28,050 nucleotides of DNA from Linderina pennispora (Eukaryota; Kickxellomycota; Kickxellomycetes; Kickxellales; Kickxellaceae): positions 1 through 28,050 of the forward strand of contig NW_024468380.1 in assembly GCF_002104995.1 (NCBI RefSeq), given 5' to 3'. Position numbers and translations under genes: made by a program. This document shows positions 1 through 9,519 of the stretch, one piece after another. How positions within the stretch are numbered: the stretch's first letter is position 1; each line of letters starts with the position of its first letter. The notes under the pieces were generated by a model. The model had not been told where the DNA came from, searched no databases, and saw only the letters and a program-made list of their open reading frames with translations.

Positions 1-79
1 GGCAGCCAGGCATTGCGGTGTCGGTTGGCAAGGATCTCGTTTTGGTGCGGTTTGTGCAATAGAATGTTAAAATAAATAG

Positions 80-822
80 TTAGGTGCTGTATGGTGCCAT
101 GGCGCTGTCGCTGTACACGTAGTATTGGCCGGTGAGCTCGTGGCTGGCCCGCAGAGCCAGATTGGCGATAATGCGGCCCGGCAGGTCGGCTGAGATGGGG
201 TGAGCAAGCTTCTTGGTGGCCCAGACATGTCGCCGCCATTGCCGCTTCCTGCATACCTTGTAACCGCATCAATTGCATCCTGGTTCATATTCGTGTCCAC
301 GACGCCCGGATAGAACGCCAGACAGGTAATCTCAGGGTACTCGACGCTGATGGCCTTTGAAACATAGTTCAGCGACACCTTGGTAACTCCATACGGGCCG
401 AATGCCGGCACGGGCGCCTGGCTGGTCGACGAAGTAGTAACGTTAATGACGTTGCCCTTGTTCCTTTTCAGGTCCTCAATGCATTTGGCAGTTAGCGCCA
501 GAGGAGCCAGTAGTTGATTCCGAGGATGCGCTGCCACTGCTCGGTGGTTGCCTCCAGGATTGGGCCGTTGGCGACACTATCGCGGCATTGTTGACAATCC
601 CGACGATATCGCCCAGGGAGCGTGCTACGCCGACAGCGCGGTCCTGCACGGAATCGTCGCTGATGTCTCCGGTAACGCCGATAAACTGCGACGAGATGAT
701 TGAAGCTCAGTGAGAGCGGAGGCGGTGCGGCCACGCCGACCACGCAGACGCCCTGGGAGAGCAGGTGCTGGGCAGCACTCCTGCTATCCCTTGGATGCGC
801 CGGTCACAATGACAACTTTCAT
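80..822 (-). CDS. Short-chain dehydrogenase/reductase (SDR), frame-broken
   Basis: This is a classical-size SDR, a cytosolic NAD(P)-dependent oxidoreductase; its substrate cannot be told from sequence. Reading down from the ATG at 820-822, the protein opens MKVVIVTGASKG, the start of the TGxxxGxG nucleotide-binding turn. Then come a VTGDISDDSVQDRAV-like stretch, the NNA motif (IVNNAAIV), NVTTSSTSQAP with the likely catalytic Ser, and YGVTK (YxxxK) with the active-site Tyr and Lys. After these comes FYPGVVDTNM, the usual P-G-x-V-x-T turn. The stop is TAA at 80-82. The span of 743 bp implies about 250 residues, normal for the family. The frame must change about seven times (near 796, 738, 690, 565, 508 and 225, among others), nearly always as if one base of a short homopolymer were missing. 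The order of motifs is intact, so I treat it as a real gene with sequence errors; a young pseudogene is the alternative. Confidence 0.85.
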
Positions 823-1233
823 GGTACGGGAAGTGGGTGTATAGAAGAAAATCAAGCAACTGCGGAGATTGAAACGAACCAGCAGAGCAGGTCAGCTGGA
901 CAGCTGTAGTGCGTGTGAGGAGAGGTTGATGTGATGCAGTATGGGGGAGAAGATTGCCCGCGTAAACCCTAATTATCCAGCCGTTGCAACGTGCACTATA
1001 CCATGAGGGTCGAAAGAAAGTAGGGCCTGGCATTACCCCCAGCTATTGTCCATGACAGGTGCCAAGCGAAGGGGGAGCGAAATTAGGAGCCGCCCGTATG
1101 CGCAAATTGCCTTGCCAGGGCAGTAGGGAGCGCCAGACTCTGAGCCCCCTTTGCTTCACATTTATGCTACTCTGCATTTGCCTTGAAATAGTTTTATTTT
1201 TTTTTTTTGGACATTCCAGCAGCTTATACCGAA
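823..1233. other. Divergent intergenic region, SDR / PB1-UBA gene
   Basis: About 410 bp lie between two divergent starts, so both promoters should be here. The only clear structure is a 12-base T run (1197-1208) about 25 bp ahead of the plus-strand start. No convincing TATA box or other gene is seen. ORFs that cross this stretch lack any recognisable domain. Confidence 0.5.
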
Positions 1234-3775
1234 ATGTCGGATGCAAGCGACAGCAACAAGCCGAGAAGCAGAGCAAAAGCGGCTCGGGTGCCAAAGAAGA
1301 GGGATTTATCCGCGGTATTCGGAGCAAGCTGCGCAAAGTAAAGAGCAAGAAGGGCAAGGCCGCCGAGTCCCAGCGGCAGCTCCAGCGACGAGCCGCAGCA
1401 GCGCCCACACCCTACCAGTCGCACAACACGGTGTCGCGGGCGATGCCGAAGGACTCGGGCCGCGTGCGCGGGACCGCGGGCAGGGTCAGCTGGCGGCGGC
1501 GAGCCGTTCAGAGTGAAGTTTGTCAATGCCAAGGGCGACGCGACAATGGTGGATGTGAATCCGATGGAGAAATTCGAGAGGCCTTGTGCATCGGGTACGT
1601 GTACATACGCAAAACCACGGTTTCTTGGTACACACGAGGTGCCATGGAATGGAATGGCAGCCCTGTGTGGTGTTTTTTTTGTTGCTAAATCGGGAAATAT
1701 TGATGCGTAGGTTGCTGATAAGCTGCGGATGTCGGCAGCACGGTCAGTACATTCTCATGTACAAGGACCCAGACGACCAGGAGATTGGCGTGGCATGCAC
1801 AGACAACATGCATGAGATGTTCCGGCTATTTGAAACCCGGCAGTCGATTCCAGCTCAAGATCGTGCAGTTCAACGGCAACAACAGCGCTGCTATCGACAA
1901 TGTTGCGAGTATCTGGGGGTCGTCACACACGCCATCGCAGTTCCAGTCCTTAGTGATCAACGAGTACGAGAGTGATTCATCCGAGTCCTCGCTGGATCTG
2001 ACCAATATCCAGATGGAGGACCTGAAGCAGAAAAGCAAGAAGCAGGACAGCAAGAAGCAGGATAGCAAGAAGCAGGAGATGCAGGAGAAGCCCAAAGTCA
2101 GCAGCAACTCCGGCAGCATCGAGAAGCTCACCGAGCACGCTATGGCTGCTGCCTCTGCGGCTGCCGTTGCTGCCGCTGTCAAAGCCGACCAAACAGTAGA
2201 TGAGGCCATCGAGGACATTGAGGACATTGAGGAGACTGTTGTAGAAGCCGCCAGTTCGGTCGGCGCCAAGGTCGAGGAGGCCAAGACCAAAGTTGAGGAA
2301 ACCAAGACGAAGGTGGAACAGAAGGTCGACAAGGTCAAGGTCGAGGTGATCGACGAGCTCCAAGAGGAGCTGGACGAGTACAAAGGTCAAAGTTAACGCC
2401 AAGAAGACTACCAAGCCGCCAAAGCACCCTCATGGCAAACACGAGGAAACCATAGAGACTGCCATTGGTATTGAGGAGACAGCAACCGGCAAGGAGATGG
2501 TCGAGGTTGTTACCACGACGGTTGTTAAGCGGCCTGATAGCTCACAGGACACGGGGAGCGAGAGCCTGGAGGCAGCAATCAGAAAGCTGCAGGAGACGGT
2601 GGCTACTATCACGCAGTCGATGGCGAAGATGGGCGAGGATCATCGTTTGGCCATGGGCCGTTTGCATGCAGAGCTCCAGGAGACTAACAAGAAGGAGGCA
2701 AAGGAGAAGGAGGAGTCTGCAACCAAGGTAGAGGTCGACATTAAGACCGAAACCAAGGTCGAAGACAAGACTAAGGACAAGACTGAGGACAAGACCGAGA
2801 CAAAGGTTGAGACCAAGACCAAAACCGAGGAGACGACTGAGACCAAGGTTGAGACCAAGGCTGATGCCAAGACTGAGGTGAAAACAGATGTACAGACAAG
2901 TACGACGATCGAGGAGGTGGCTGAAGAGAAGGTCGAGGAGAAGGTCGAGGAGACAGCAGACATTGAAACAATCTCTATTGATATCTTTGACGACAAGTCC
3001 GAGATGAAGCCCGAGACGAAACCCGAGACCAAGGTGGACGTGGATGTAGATGTCAAGGTCGACGAGAAGAAGGACGAGAAGAAGGACGAGAAGAAATCTG
3101 AGGAGAAAATCGACGTCAATGTTGAGGTCAAGAAGTCTGAGGAGGAGACGACCAAGGTTGATGTCAAGGTTGACGAGAAGAAGGACGACAAGAAGGATGA
3201 CAAGAAGGATGACAAGAAGGACGAGAGTATCCACGTCAAGATCGATGTCGAAGAGAAGTCCAAGGGAGAGCTTGTGGAAGAAAAGGTCAAGATCAAGGTC
3301 GAAGAGTCTGTGGTGAAGAAGAAGAAACCCAGCAACGAGGAGGTTATCAAGATCGATATATGTGAAACAGCGCATCACGGCAGCCACCATCACCATCACC
3401 ACCACCACGGCGCAATCCGTGTCGATGATCTTAGCTCTGGATTCGTTGTGACCACCGGTCCATATAACAACGGGTTCTTTCAGCAGGGGTTTGCTGAGAC
3501 CGGCATGCCATCGTCATTTTCGCGGCCACGCTTCATGATGTCGCCGTTCACACCGTCAATTGGGTACAGTGTCGAGGATTTCAAGTTCAGGTTTGGGAAT
3601 CCAGGCGATTTCCCGAGCAAGGCACTGTGCATGGGGCGATACAGTTGCGTGTCCCCACTGCTTGAAGATTAAGATCAAGGAGATGGGCTATGACTGCACT
3701 GAGGCGCATCTGGCTTCGTTGCTTGACGTGTATAACGGCGATGCTCGCAGAGTTATCGAATTTGTCACCCGCTAA
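1234..3775 (+). CDS. PB1 ... UBA protein, NBR1/p62-like autophagy receptor candidate
   Basis: The N-terminus (MSDASDSNKP, then a Lys/Arg-rich GIRSKLRKVKSKKGK stretch) leads into a PB1 domain split by an intron at about 1595-1710. The PB1 reads EPFRVKFVNAKG, then VADKLRM, then YILMYKDPDDQEIG (the acidic OPCA motif), DNMHEMFRLFE and FQLKIVQF. A Ser-rich acidic patch, an Ala-rich segment and about 300 residues of Lys/Glu/Thr/Val repeats (2260-3360) follow. Next come eight His (3385-3408) and a Gly/Phe/Pro-containing stretch. A UBA-like end (IKEMGYDCTEAHL, LLDVYNGDARRVIEFV) closes the protein with TAA at 3773-3775. PB1 plus C-terminal UBA is the outline of NBR1/p62 receptors, which oligomerise by PB1 and bind ubiquitin by UBA. 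No four-tryptophan (FW) domain and no full ZZ finger is visible, only a CPHC. Frame breaks lie near 1264, 1490, 1594, 1745, 1850, 2385 and 3632. The domain calls are firm; the autophagy role is inference. Confidence 0.7.
2034..2078 (+). repeat. 15-bp coding tandem repeat, three copies
   Basis: Three consecutive copies of AGCAAGAAGCAGGAC differ only in the last base. They encode SKKQD-type units inside the PB1/UBA gene. Such repeats change copy number easily and are weak places for assembly. Confidence 0.85.
3187..3222 (+). repeat. 12-bp coding tandem repeat (DKKD units)
   Basis: Three copies of GACAAGAAGGAT differ only in the final base. They form the densest part of a longer array of DEKKDEKK, DKKD and ETKVE-type units between about 2740 and 3330. 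The encoded segment is almost all charged residues and is predicted to be disordered or a single long charged helix. Confidence 0.85.
3385..3408 (+). repeat. Natural octahistidine tract
   Basis: Eight consecutive His codons in mixed CAC/CAT use are preceded by His-His-Gly-Ser and lie in frame in the PB1/UBA gene. The mixed codons and genomic flanks argue for a natural metal-binding or low-complexity tract rather than a cloning tag. Confidence 0.9.
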
Positions 3776-3803
3776 TATGCGTGTTTATGCGATCTACTCT
3801 TTT

Positions 3804-6753
3804 TTACACATACCTCTGAATATAAACTGCTATTCCACTACAGTTAGTCGCATTTGATATGAACAGGGGGAGTGCATATTTGTGAGAATGTTCTAATCTG
3901 GATTGAGCAGCGGGTGCTGCAACTTCAAGACGACGAGTAAAACTCTTGGTGATGGTTTGTCCATGCAATCGCCGTGAGATCAGCACTTGAGCACCAGGCT
4001 TGATCAAGGGAAGTGAGGATCTAGTAGCTGGTATATATGTTTTTCCCATATCGGATAGCTGGGCAGAGTGCCAAGGGAATAGCTTCTGTTTCGCACACGT
4101 CCATCTACTCAACTATCTCATGTCACTTCCATACCAGTCAGCCTTGTAAACAGAGAATGTCGCTGAATATTCAGCCGTTTGGCAATATCCATATCTGAGC
4201 AACTCCCATCCAGATGGCCGAGCATGGGGCTTGTTAACCTTGGAAATGGGACGAGTGTTTACGAGCGTGTATGTGAGCTAAAATAAAAGTGAAACAAGAT
4301 TGACTGAAGGAAAAGGGGAGGGTCCGGTCTGTCTGAGGTCTGATTTTATGTGGTTTGGTTGTTGGCATGGTGACGTGGGAGTGGATCGGCACTCCAATGT
4401 CAACAGGGCTGATGAGCTCATAACATGTGTGTGGCCGCAAGATAAATAGACCGCTATCCGCCTTGGCTCTTCCACTTGTTCCCTACGAGTATGGCATACA
4501 TCATGACATCCTCTATGGATACCACCATTAGCATGCAGTATATCTGTCAGATCGATATCGGGTTTCAGCTGCTTGAGGTATGGTAGGTGCTTGGACACTC
4601 GAAATAGCTGGTGAGGTGTGAAGTAGATATTTGGCACGTCCAGGATCTCACTATTCCGACTGATGAGACCAATAGGCACAGAAATTGTGCTGGAGTTCCC
4701 CGTGCCTACTAGCTTTCAGAACTCTTGCTCCAGGAGCAATAATGAATAGGCACTCTGGCACCTCACGAAAACCCGCACAGCGCTGAATCCTACCACTAAC
4801 TCCACTGTCTGATATATCCATTCCGAGTTGTTGGAGTCCAGAAAGTCGATTGCTACAGAAAATACCACACTCACGCAGGGCCGAGGCCGTTCGAGGGCGT
4901 AGCTGCATGTACTGAGCCTCCAGTGAAGGGTCATTCCCTTGAAAGGGCATCGTTATCGAATTGATACCTGCACACGATCACCAATCTTTTAAGAGCAAGG
5001 AGCGGAGTTCCAGGCAGTGGATCAGGCTCAGTTGTATCCACTGGATTCTCAATGCGATAGTGTAGCCTCAATGGCCATGTGAGGATATGCAATAGGGATA
5101 CCGTCGTCGCTTGTAGTCAGCATTGCAAGTACTCTTTGAGAGGCCGCTTCCGACGCTAAGGTGTTTTTGGGATGGAGCGCTACACCAAATAGTCTCGATC
5201 TCGACCTCATGTGAGTATGTGGATACAGATACAAACGACAAGGCGCACAATTTTGACAGAGCTGCAGATAGAAAGCACTGCATTCTACATTTCTGACCAC
5301 GTACTGCAGTTGAAGTTGCGCAAGAAGCAAGGCTTGGAGCTGTCCTGAGAGCAGCTGGATATATCGCTACAGAGGAATTTGGAAATGGGAAACTCACGAC
5401 AAGGGCTTACGTTGTCACTATCCTCAGAAAGGGAAAGGTCAATCAGCGCTGCAGTGGCCGACAGGTATTTCGGTGGGCACATGGGGGGTTCTAGAGGGAC
5501 TAGGTCCTTTAAGCGATAGTATGCCATAAAGCCGCTCCAGTAAACTGTTAGTGCTATGGCATATGGAGTACTTCCATGATGAACTGCCGTAAAAATCTAC
5601 CAGTGAGTGTCGGCTGTAGCTATTGTTGGTGGAGGCAAAAGGGTTCGGATCACTGCGCCAGGAGGCATTTCCATACAGGTTTTGGTAGGAATTTCTCTCC
5701 AATGGCGACACAAGTGAAGTGTCTCGGGTACATGCAGATGTGGAGCATGACCTAATTGTTTCATAGCTTGCCTATCAACCAGAGCTCACAAAACGCAAAA
5801 GTCAACAGTCTCTAGCATGGATGTGTGCAGGTTTTAGGCAAGCTTTGGGGGTGTGAAGGCATGGCAGAAGGTTGGTAAGAAAGCTGGCAGAAAAATAGAC
5901 GAGTGAATAGTAATGAAGTAGAAAAGAACGCGGTAGGTGCCCTTGCTGCCATTTATTGTGAGCAGAGTTCTGGAGATATGCGAATATCCACCATTTTCCA
6001 CGGCTACGATGCCAGCACCAGGCCGGTTGCATAGCGGGCAAGCAACTACTCGCCCATCACCATTGCGAACAGCCTTCAGAAATCAGCAACTGGTGGATGC
6101 TGAATTATCGATATGATTACGGATTTGTGGTGGCTATCGGCTCACTACCTGTGGTATCTGGTAGTAGTATCCATTGTCAACAAAGTGTCATAGATGGTCC
6201 GGCTATATCTAAAGTGATGAGAAGCCCAGCAATTTTGTTACCGTTGAACTACTTGTGCGACTATACGGTGCAGAACAAAAAGAAGATGATTTTCTTGGCA
6301 GATACCCAGGTCGCCTTCATGCCAGTGCAAGTGTCGGTGTAGAAACATCATTGGAGTAATGGCATACCAATCGACGATTCAGATCCACAGAGCCATGGTC
6401 AGCGGGCTGAGTTCCAGTCTCAATACAGGCACCAGAATCATCTATGCACCATTGCACCCTGCAGTGGCGCATAATTGCTGGATTGCACATGCAATTGACA
6501 GAATGGCATCCCATATTAACTGACGATATCCTTGTCTTGTACTCGACTTTGCATTTCCCAATTGCACCAATTGCACTAATTGACAGCGTATCGTGACATC
6601 AAAAATGACTGGGATTTCCCTTTGTAGTGGCATAAGAACATGTGCTGATATCCGGAATGGCATGCTCCCAGCACTTATTGCGGCAATCGCAGCCCACGCT
6701 ATTGGGAGTGAATACGAGTGCATGCATGTCCTTTCTACGGTAAGTGTTTCCAA
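3804..6753 (-). CDS. Unidentified coding-like region, one or more broken multi-exon genes
   Basis: I do not recognise this protein. Read from high to low coordinates, the minus strand carries a run of protein-like segments in changing frames. They include GYRQLIWDAILSIACAIQQL (about 6530), WCIDDSGACIETG (about 6440), HEGDLGICQENHLFVLHRIV (about 6280) and VVACPLCNRPGAGIVAVENG (about 6030). Further on are RHSLVDFYGSSSWKYSI (about 5600), RYIQLLSGQLQALLLAQLQL (about 5340), SDDGIPIAYPHMAIEA (about 5080) and IYFTPHQLFRVSKHLPYLKQ (about 4600). The last are AVYLSCGHTH (about 4440) and SGWELLRYGYCQTAEYSA (about 4190). A 44-bp GTAAGC...TGTAG intron fits at about 5367-5410. CPLC and SCGH could belong to a zinc-binding fold, and VYLxCGHxH loosely recalls Pellino-type RINGs, but this is a guess. 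It may be one gene with many introns and indels, two genes, or a decayed locus. The 3' end would converge on the PB1/UBA gene with only 28 bp between. Confidence 0.35.
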
Positions 6754-6850
6754 GGACTATACCCAATTTTATAAATGCATATAATTGACACAATCGGTAT
6801 TCAGCGAGAATGCATATCTGCTGCTTGGGCGTGGCAGTCATCCATCCACA

Positions 6851-6860
6851 TATATAAAAG
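6851..6860 (+). promoter_or_regulatory. TATA box of the short secreted-peptide ORF
   Basis: TATATAAAAG lies 74 bp ahead of the ATG at 6934. The leader between them is rich in C and A (CCACCACCATCAACCAGC), as in well-expressed fungal genes and like the leader of the lysozyme gene at 8096. Confidence 0.7.
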
Positions 6861-6933
6861 GCAAGACGCCCCCGCTAACTTGTCTTCCACCACCATCAAC
6901 CAGCAACTCCTCAGTACCCAAGCAACTTCAACA

Positions 6934-7014
6934 ATGAACGCCTACACTACTATCCTCGCCATCGCTGCTGTCGCTGTCGCTTCGGCCAACGCCCAGGTCT
7001 TCTGGATCCACTGA
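6934..7014 (+). CDS. 26-residue secreted micro-ORF (signal peptide plus six residues)
   Basis: The ORF encodes 26 residues. Residues 1-20 (MNAYTTILAIAAVAVASANA) are a near-perfect signal peptide: short polar start, Ala/Ile/Val core and an A-N-A cleavage site. Cleavage would leave only QVFWIH before the TGA at 7012-7014. A TATA box and a clean leader precede it, and AT-rich possible 3' UTR sequence follows (CTAGTCTTTGTAATC, about 7060). Such a promoter and signal sequence look maintained, but the mature part is far shorter than any usual secreted protein. Either a larger secreted protein was truncated by deletion, or this is a genuine very short secreted peptide. No canonical donor is seen near the stop, so a missed intron is unlikely. 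Function unknown. Confidence 0.45.
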   Translation: MNAYTTILAIAAVAVASANAQVFWIH

Positions 7015-7985
7015 TGGGAATCTCCCATGTCTGACACTCTGTTTTGTGGAGTTTGATATCTAGTCTTTGTAATCTGTCGACAAATATATACTGCAGCACT
7101 ATATCTGTTTTGCACCATGGCAGAACTGAAAACAAATCTACAATATACTTGCGCACTGCTCGTGTGTGGTCACATATAGCCTTCTTTAATACTGCCCAGA
7201 ATGGCCATGCCAGACGACACCACACTGCTATGAAGACATATGTCCAATCCAGTATGTCCACAGAATAGCATCCAGACTACAGCAGTTGAGACAAATAAAA
7301 CCGACTACCTGCCTCATGGCCATGGTGCCTGCGCTGTGGCACTCTGTTCTACCATGTCTGTGCTCCTCATTAACGGCACTGTTGCTATCCAGACTCCTTA
7401 TATATCTCGGATACATGCTCGTAGATCACGACTATAATGTAGACGACTGCGGTAGGTGTACATGTAGCCTCACACCATGTCTTTGCATTCTTTTTCATTG
7501 TGTCAAGCACACAGCACACCTGCTACCCAGTGGCTTCTGCATCCTAGGCAGCATGTATTTTTTAGCAAGTGGATTATTCCGGTTCCCATCGGGATTTCGA
7601 TCCGGCCTGCTTGAGACTGGTTATGTAATAGTTGTCCCTTTCCCGTATTTGTATCTGCGCCTGTAGTAGGAGAACCAGGAATCAGCACAAAACTGCAAGA
7701 GCAAGGTATTTTTAGCACTGCTGGCTTTTCAATCTCCGCTGCTGCTCAGCCCTGCTGCCATGTCTTTGCACTATGCAAAGCCTGTTTTCATCCTGCTGCA
7801 TGCACTTGTGCCAATGTATTCACCTTGCACCGACTTGGTCAAACTGGGTGATGGACTAATAATAGCGCCGACGGTCTTTTGTGATTTTTCTAAAATTACA
7901 CCCCAAGCCTTTAGTCAGCAGGCACACATGGCGCCTGTGCATATCATGACCGTGCACTGGTGATGAGCTGGTAACCGGGCACGCA
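7015..7985. other. Intergenic stretch without a recognisable gene
   Basis: I see about 970 bp with only ORFs of unremarkable composition. The longest is about 126 codons at 7286-7666, rich in Cys and Leu and without a domain. The final part should hold the lysozyme promoter. No RNA gene was recognised. Confidence 0.5.
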
Positions 7986-7993
7986 TATAAAAG
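7986..7993 (+). promoter_or_regulatory. TATA box of the lysozyme gene
   Basis: TATAAAAG sits 103 bp ahead of the lysozyme ATG, followed by an A/C-rich leader (AACAAAAACATTAGC...). Spacing and context match the other TATA-driven genes in the window. Confidence 0.75.
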
Positions 7994-8095
7994 CTAGAGG
8001 AATCTTCCAGCGAAAAGTGGAAAGAGCATCAACACTCGGATTCCAACAAAAACATTAGCTTTTACACAGCCGCAAAAACCCTTCAACATACAGCC

Positions 8096-8956
8096 ATGAA
8101 GATCTCTTCCATCTCTGCCATTGCCCTCGTCTCCCTCTCCCAGCTTGCGTCCGGGTATGCCATCAAGGGAAACAACATTAACTGCCGCTCTGGTCCTGGC
8201 ACAAGCTACGGTGTTGTCCGCTCATACAGCAGCGGCGACGACGTCACGCTCTCCTGCCAGACCGAAGGTGAATCAATCAAGGGCGATTCGCTGTGGGACA
8301 AAACCCAGGACGGGTGCTATGTCGCCGACTACTATGTCAAAACCGGAACCAGCAGCTACGTCGCTGACAAGTGTGGTGCATCTGGTGGCAACACTGGCAA
8401 CACTGGCAACACCGGCAGCACCAGCAACACCGGCAGCACTGGCGGCAGCGGGTTCTGCAGGACTCTGAACTCTGCGGCTGTCAGTCTGATCAAAGAGTAT
8501 GAGAGCTCCAACAAATTCGTGGCAGCTCCCTCGCCTGACCCCATCGGCCTGCCGACTGTCGGCTTTGGCCACCGATGCCAGACCAAGGGCTGCGGTGAGG
8601 TCAAGTACGGCTTCCCGCTGAGCCAGTCCACCGCCGATGCTCTGCTCAACGACGACATCCCTGCCTACTCGTCGTGCCTTGCCACGTACCTCAAGAGCTC
8701 GATCATGCTCAACGACAACCAGTGGGGTGCACTGACATCGTGGGTGTTCAATGTCGGCTGCTCCAACGCGAAGTCATCGACCCTGATCAGGCGGCTGAAT
8801 GCCGGCGAGAATCCAGGCACGGTGGCTGCACAGGAGCTGCCCAAGTGGCGCCTGGCTGGTGGAAGAGTGTTTGATGGGCTTGTCCGCCGCCGTAATGCCG
8901 AGATCAGCCTGTTCAACACGCCCTCATCAAAGCTGGCTTTCCCCAACTGCCAGTAA
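8096..8956 (+). CDS. Secreted GH24 lysozyme (muramidase) with SH3-like domain
   Basis: An intact, intron-free gene for 286 residues. Residues 1-20 are a signal peptide (MKISSISAIALVSLSQLASG). Residues 22-93 form an SH3-like cell-wall-binding module with paired Cys (NCRSGPGTSYGVV, SLWDKTQDGCYVADYYV). Residues 95-118 are an Asn/Thr/Gly/Ser linker, and 120-286 are the phage-T4-type GH24 catalytic domain. The active-site region reads IKEYESS with the likely catalytic Glu136, then DPIGLPTVGFGH, where Asp148 and Thr154 sit where the T4 Asp20 and Thr26 are expected. NDNQWGALTSWVFNVGCSN and GLVRRRNAEISLF are family-conserved helices. The enzyme should cut the bacterial peptidoglycan glycan chain outside the cell, for defence or feeding. 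GH24 enzymes with SH3-like modules are known from secreted fungal muramidases; ancient transfer from bacteria or phage is the usual explanation for the fold. The start is fixed by the signal peptide. Confidence 0.95.
   Translation: MKISSISAIALVSLSQLASGYAIKGNNINCRSGPGTSYGVVRSYSSGDDVTLSCQTEGESIKGDSLWDKTQDGCYVADYYVKTGTSSYVADKCGASGGNTGNTGNTGSTSNTGSTGGSGFCRTLNSAAVSLIKEYESSNKFVAAPSPDPIGLPTVGFGHRCQTKGCGEVKYGFPLSQSTADALLNDDIPAYSSCLATYLKSSIMLNDNQWGALTSWVFNVGCSNAKSSTLIRRLNAGENPGTVAAQELPKWRLAGGRVFDGLVRRRNAEISLFNTPSSKLAFPNCQ
8387..8449 (+). repeat. Nine-base repeats of the lysozyme linker
   Basis: Imperfect GGCAACACT/GGCAGCACC units encode the flexible Gly-Asn-Thr/Gly-Ser-Thr linker between the SH3-like and GH24 domains. 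Copy number probably varies between strains. Confidence 0.8.
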
Positions 8957-9519
8957 TCTCGACCCAGCTGGAGGCTCACTCTGTAAAAATTGTACCAAAA
9001 GGGCCAGGTGATAGCGCTCTTGCAACATAAAACTGTCAGTATATTCGTAAATACCATCATTTTCTGAACTATTGGGCATTCCTGTTGACATTCGGGGTCC
9101 GGGGTCCCCCTGCGCCACCATAGACAAGGCCGAAACGCATACGTACAAAGGCCCAGACAGACGACCAGCCTTCCTTCTTCTTCTCAGTCATTTTGAGAAG
9201 TTGTTTTTCCATATATTCGATAACCACTCATTCCCCAAGTTAACATAACAAATACTGCTTTCAACCCCCTAAAATAATGGCTCGTCTGTTAGCTTGTTCC
9301 TATCGGAGATATGCTAACATTCCCACATGCTTATTTCCGATACAGGGTGAAATGTGTTCGTTAGTGTTGACGAATGTCAGCATGACTCTCACTTAAATAG
9401 GGCTCCAGACGGGCTTCTCATAAAATATGAGAAGCTAGCTTCCTTTCTAGCTGGACGTTGGTAGCTTACTATCTGGAGAATAAATATGCTACCAGTTAGA
9501 AGCAATATTGATGCTGCAG
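8957..9519. other. Intergenic stretch with several short inverted repeats
   Basis: No gene is seen. Short stem-loops occur at about 9178-9200 (CTTCTCA...TGAGAAG), 9304-9343 (TATCGGA...TCCGATA) and 9415-9435 (CTTCTCAT-AAAAT-ATGAGAAG). The last is the best, with an 8-bp perfect stem and 5-base loop. They may be remnants of a mobile element or chance in AT-rich DNA. Confidence 0.4.

Noticed and set aside
2034-3222. CRISPR-like array
   Set aside because: Units are 12-15 bp, in frame, contiguous and without spacers; they are coding repeats in a eukaryotic gene.
2542-3408. Minus-strand ORFs of 236-288 codons opposite the Lys/Glu repeats
   Set aside because: Composition is Leu/Val/Ser repeats that simply reverse-translate the KE repeats. 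PB1 and UBA domains on the plus strand fix the coding strand.
3385-3408. Octahistidine as an affinity tag or vector contamination
   Set aside because: It lies in a long native-looking ORF with mixed His codons and no vector sequence on either side.
7286-7666. 126-codon plus-strand ORF
   Set aside because: Cys/Leu-rich and protein-like at first glance, but no promoter, domain or signal peptide; taken as chance.
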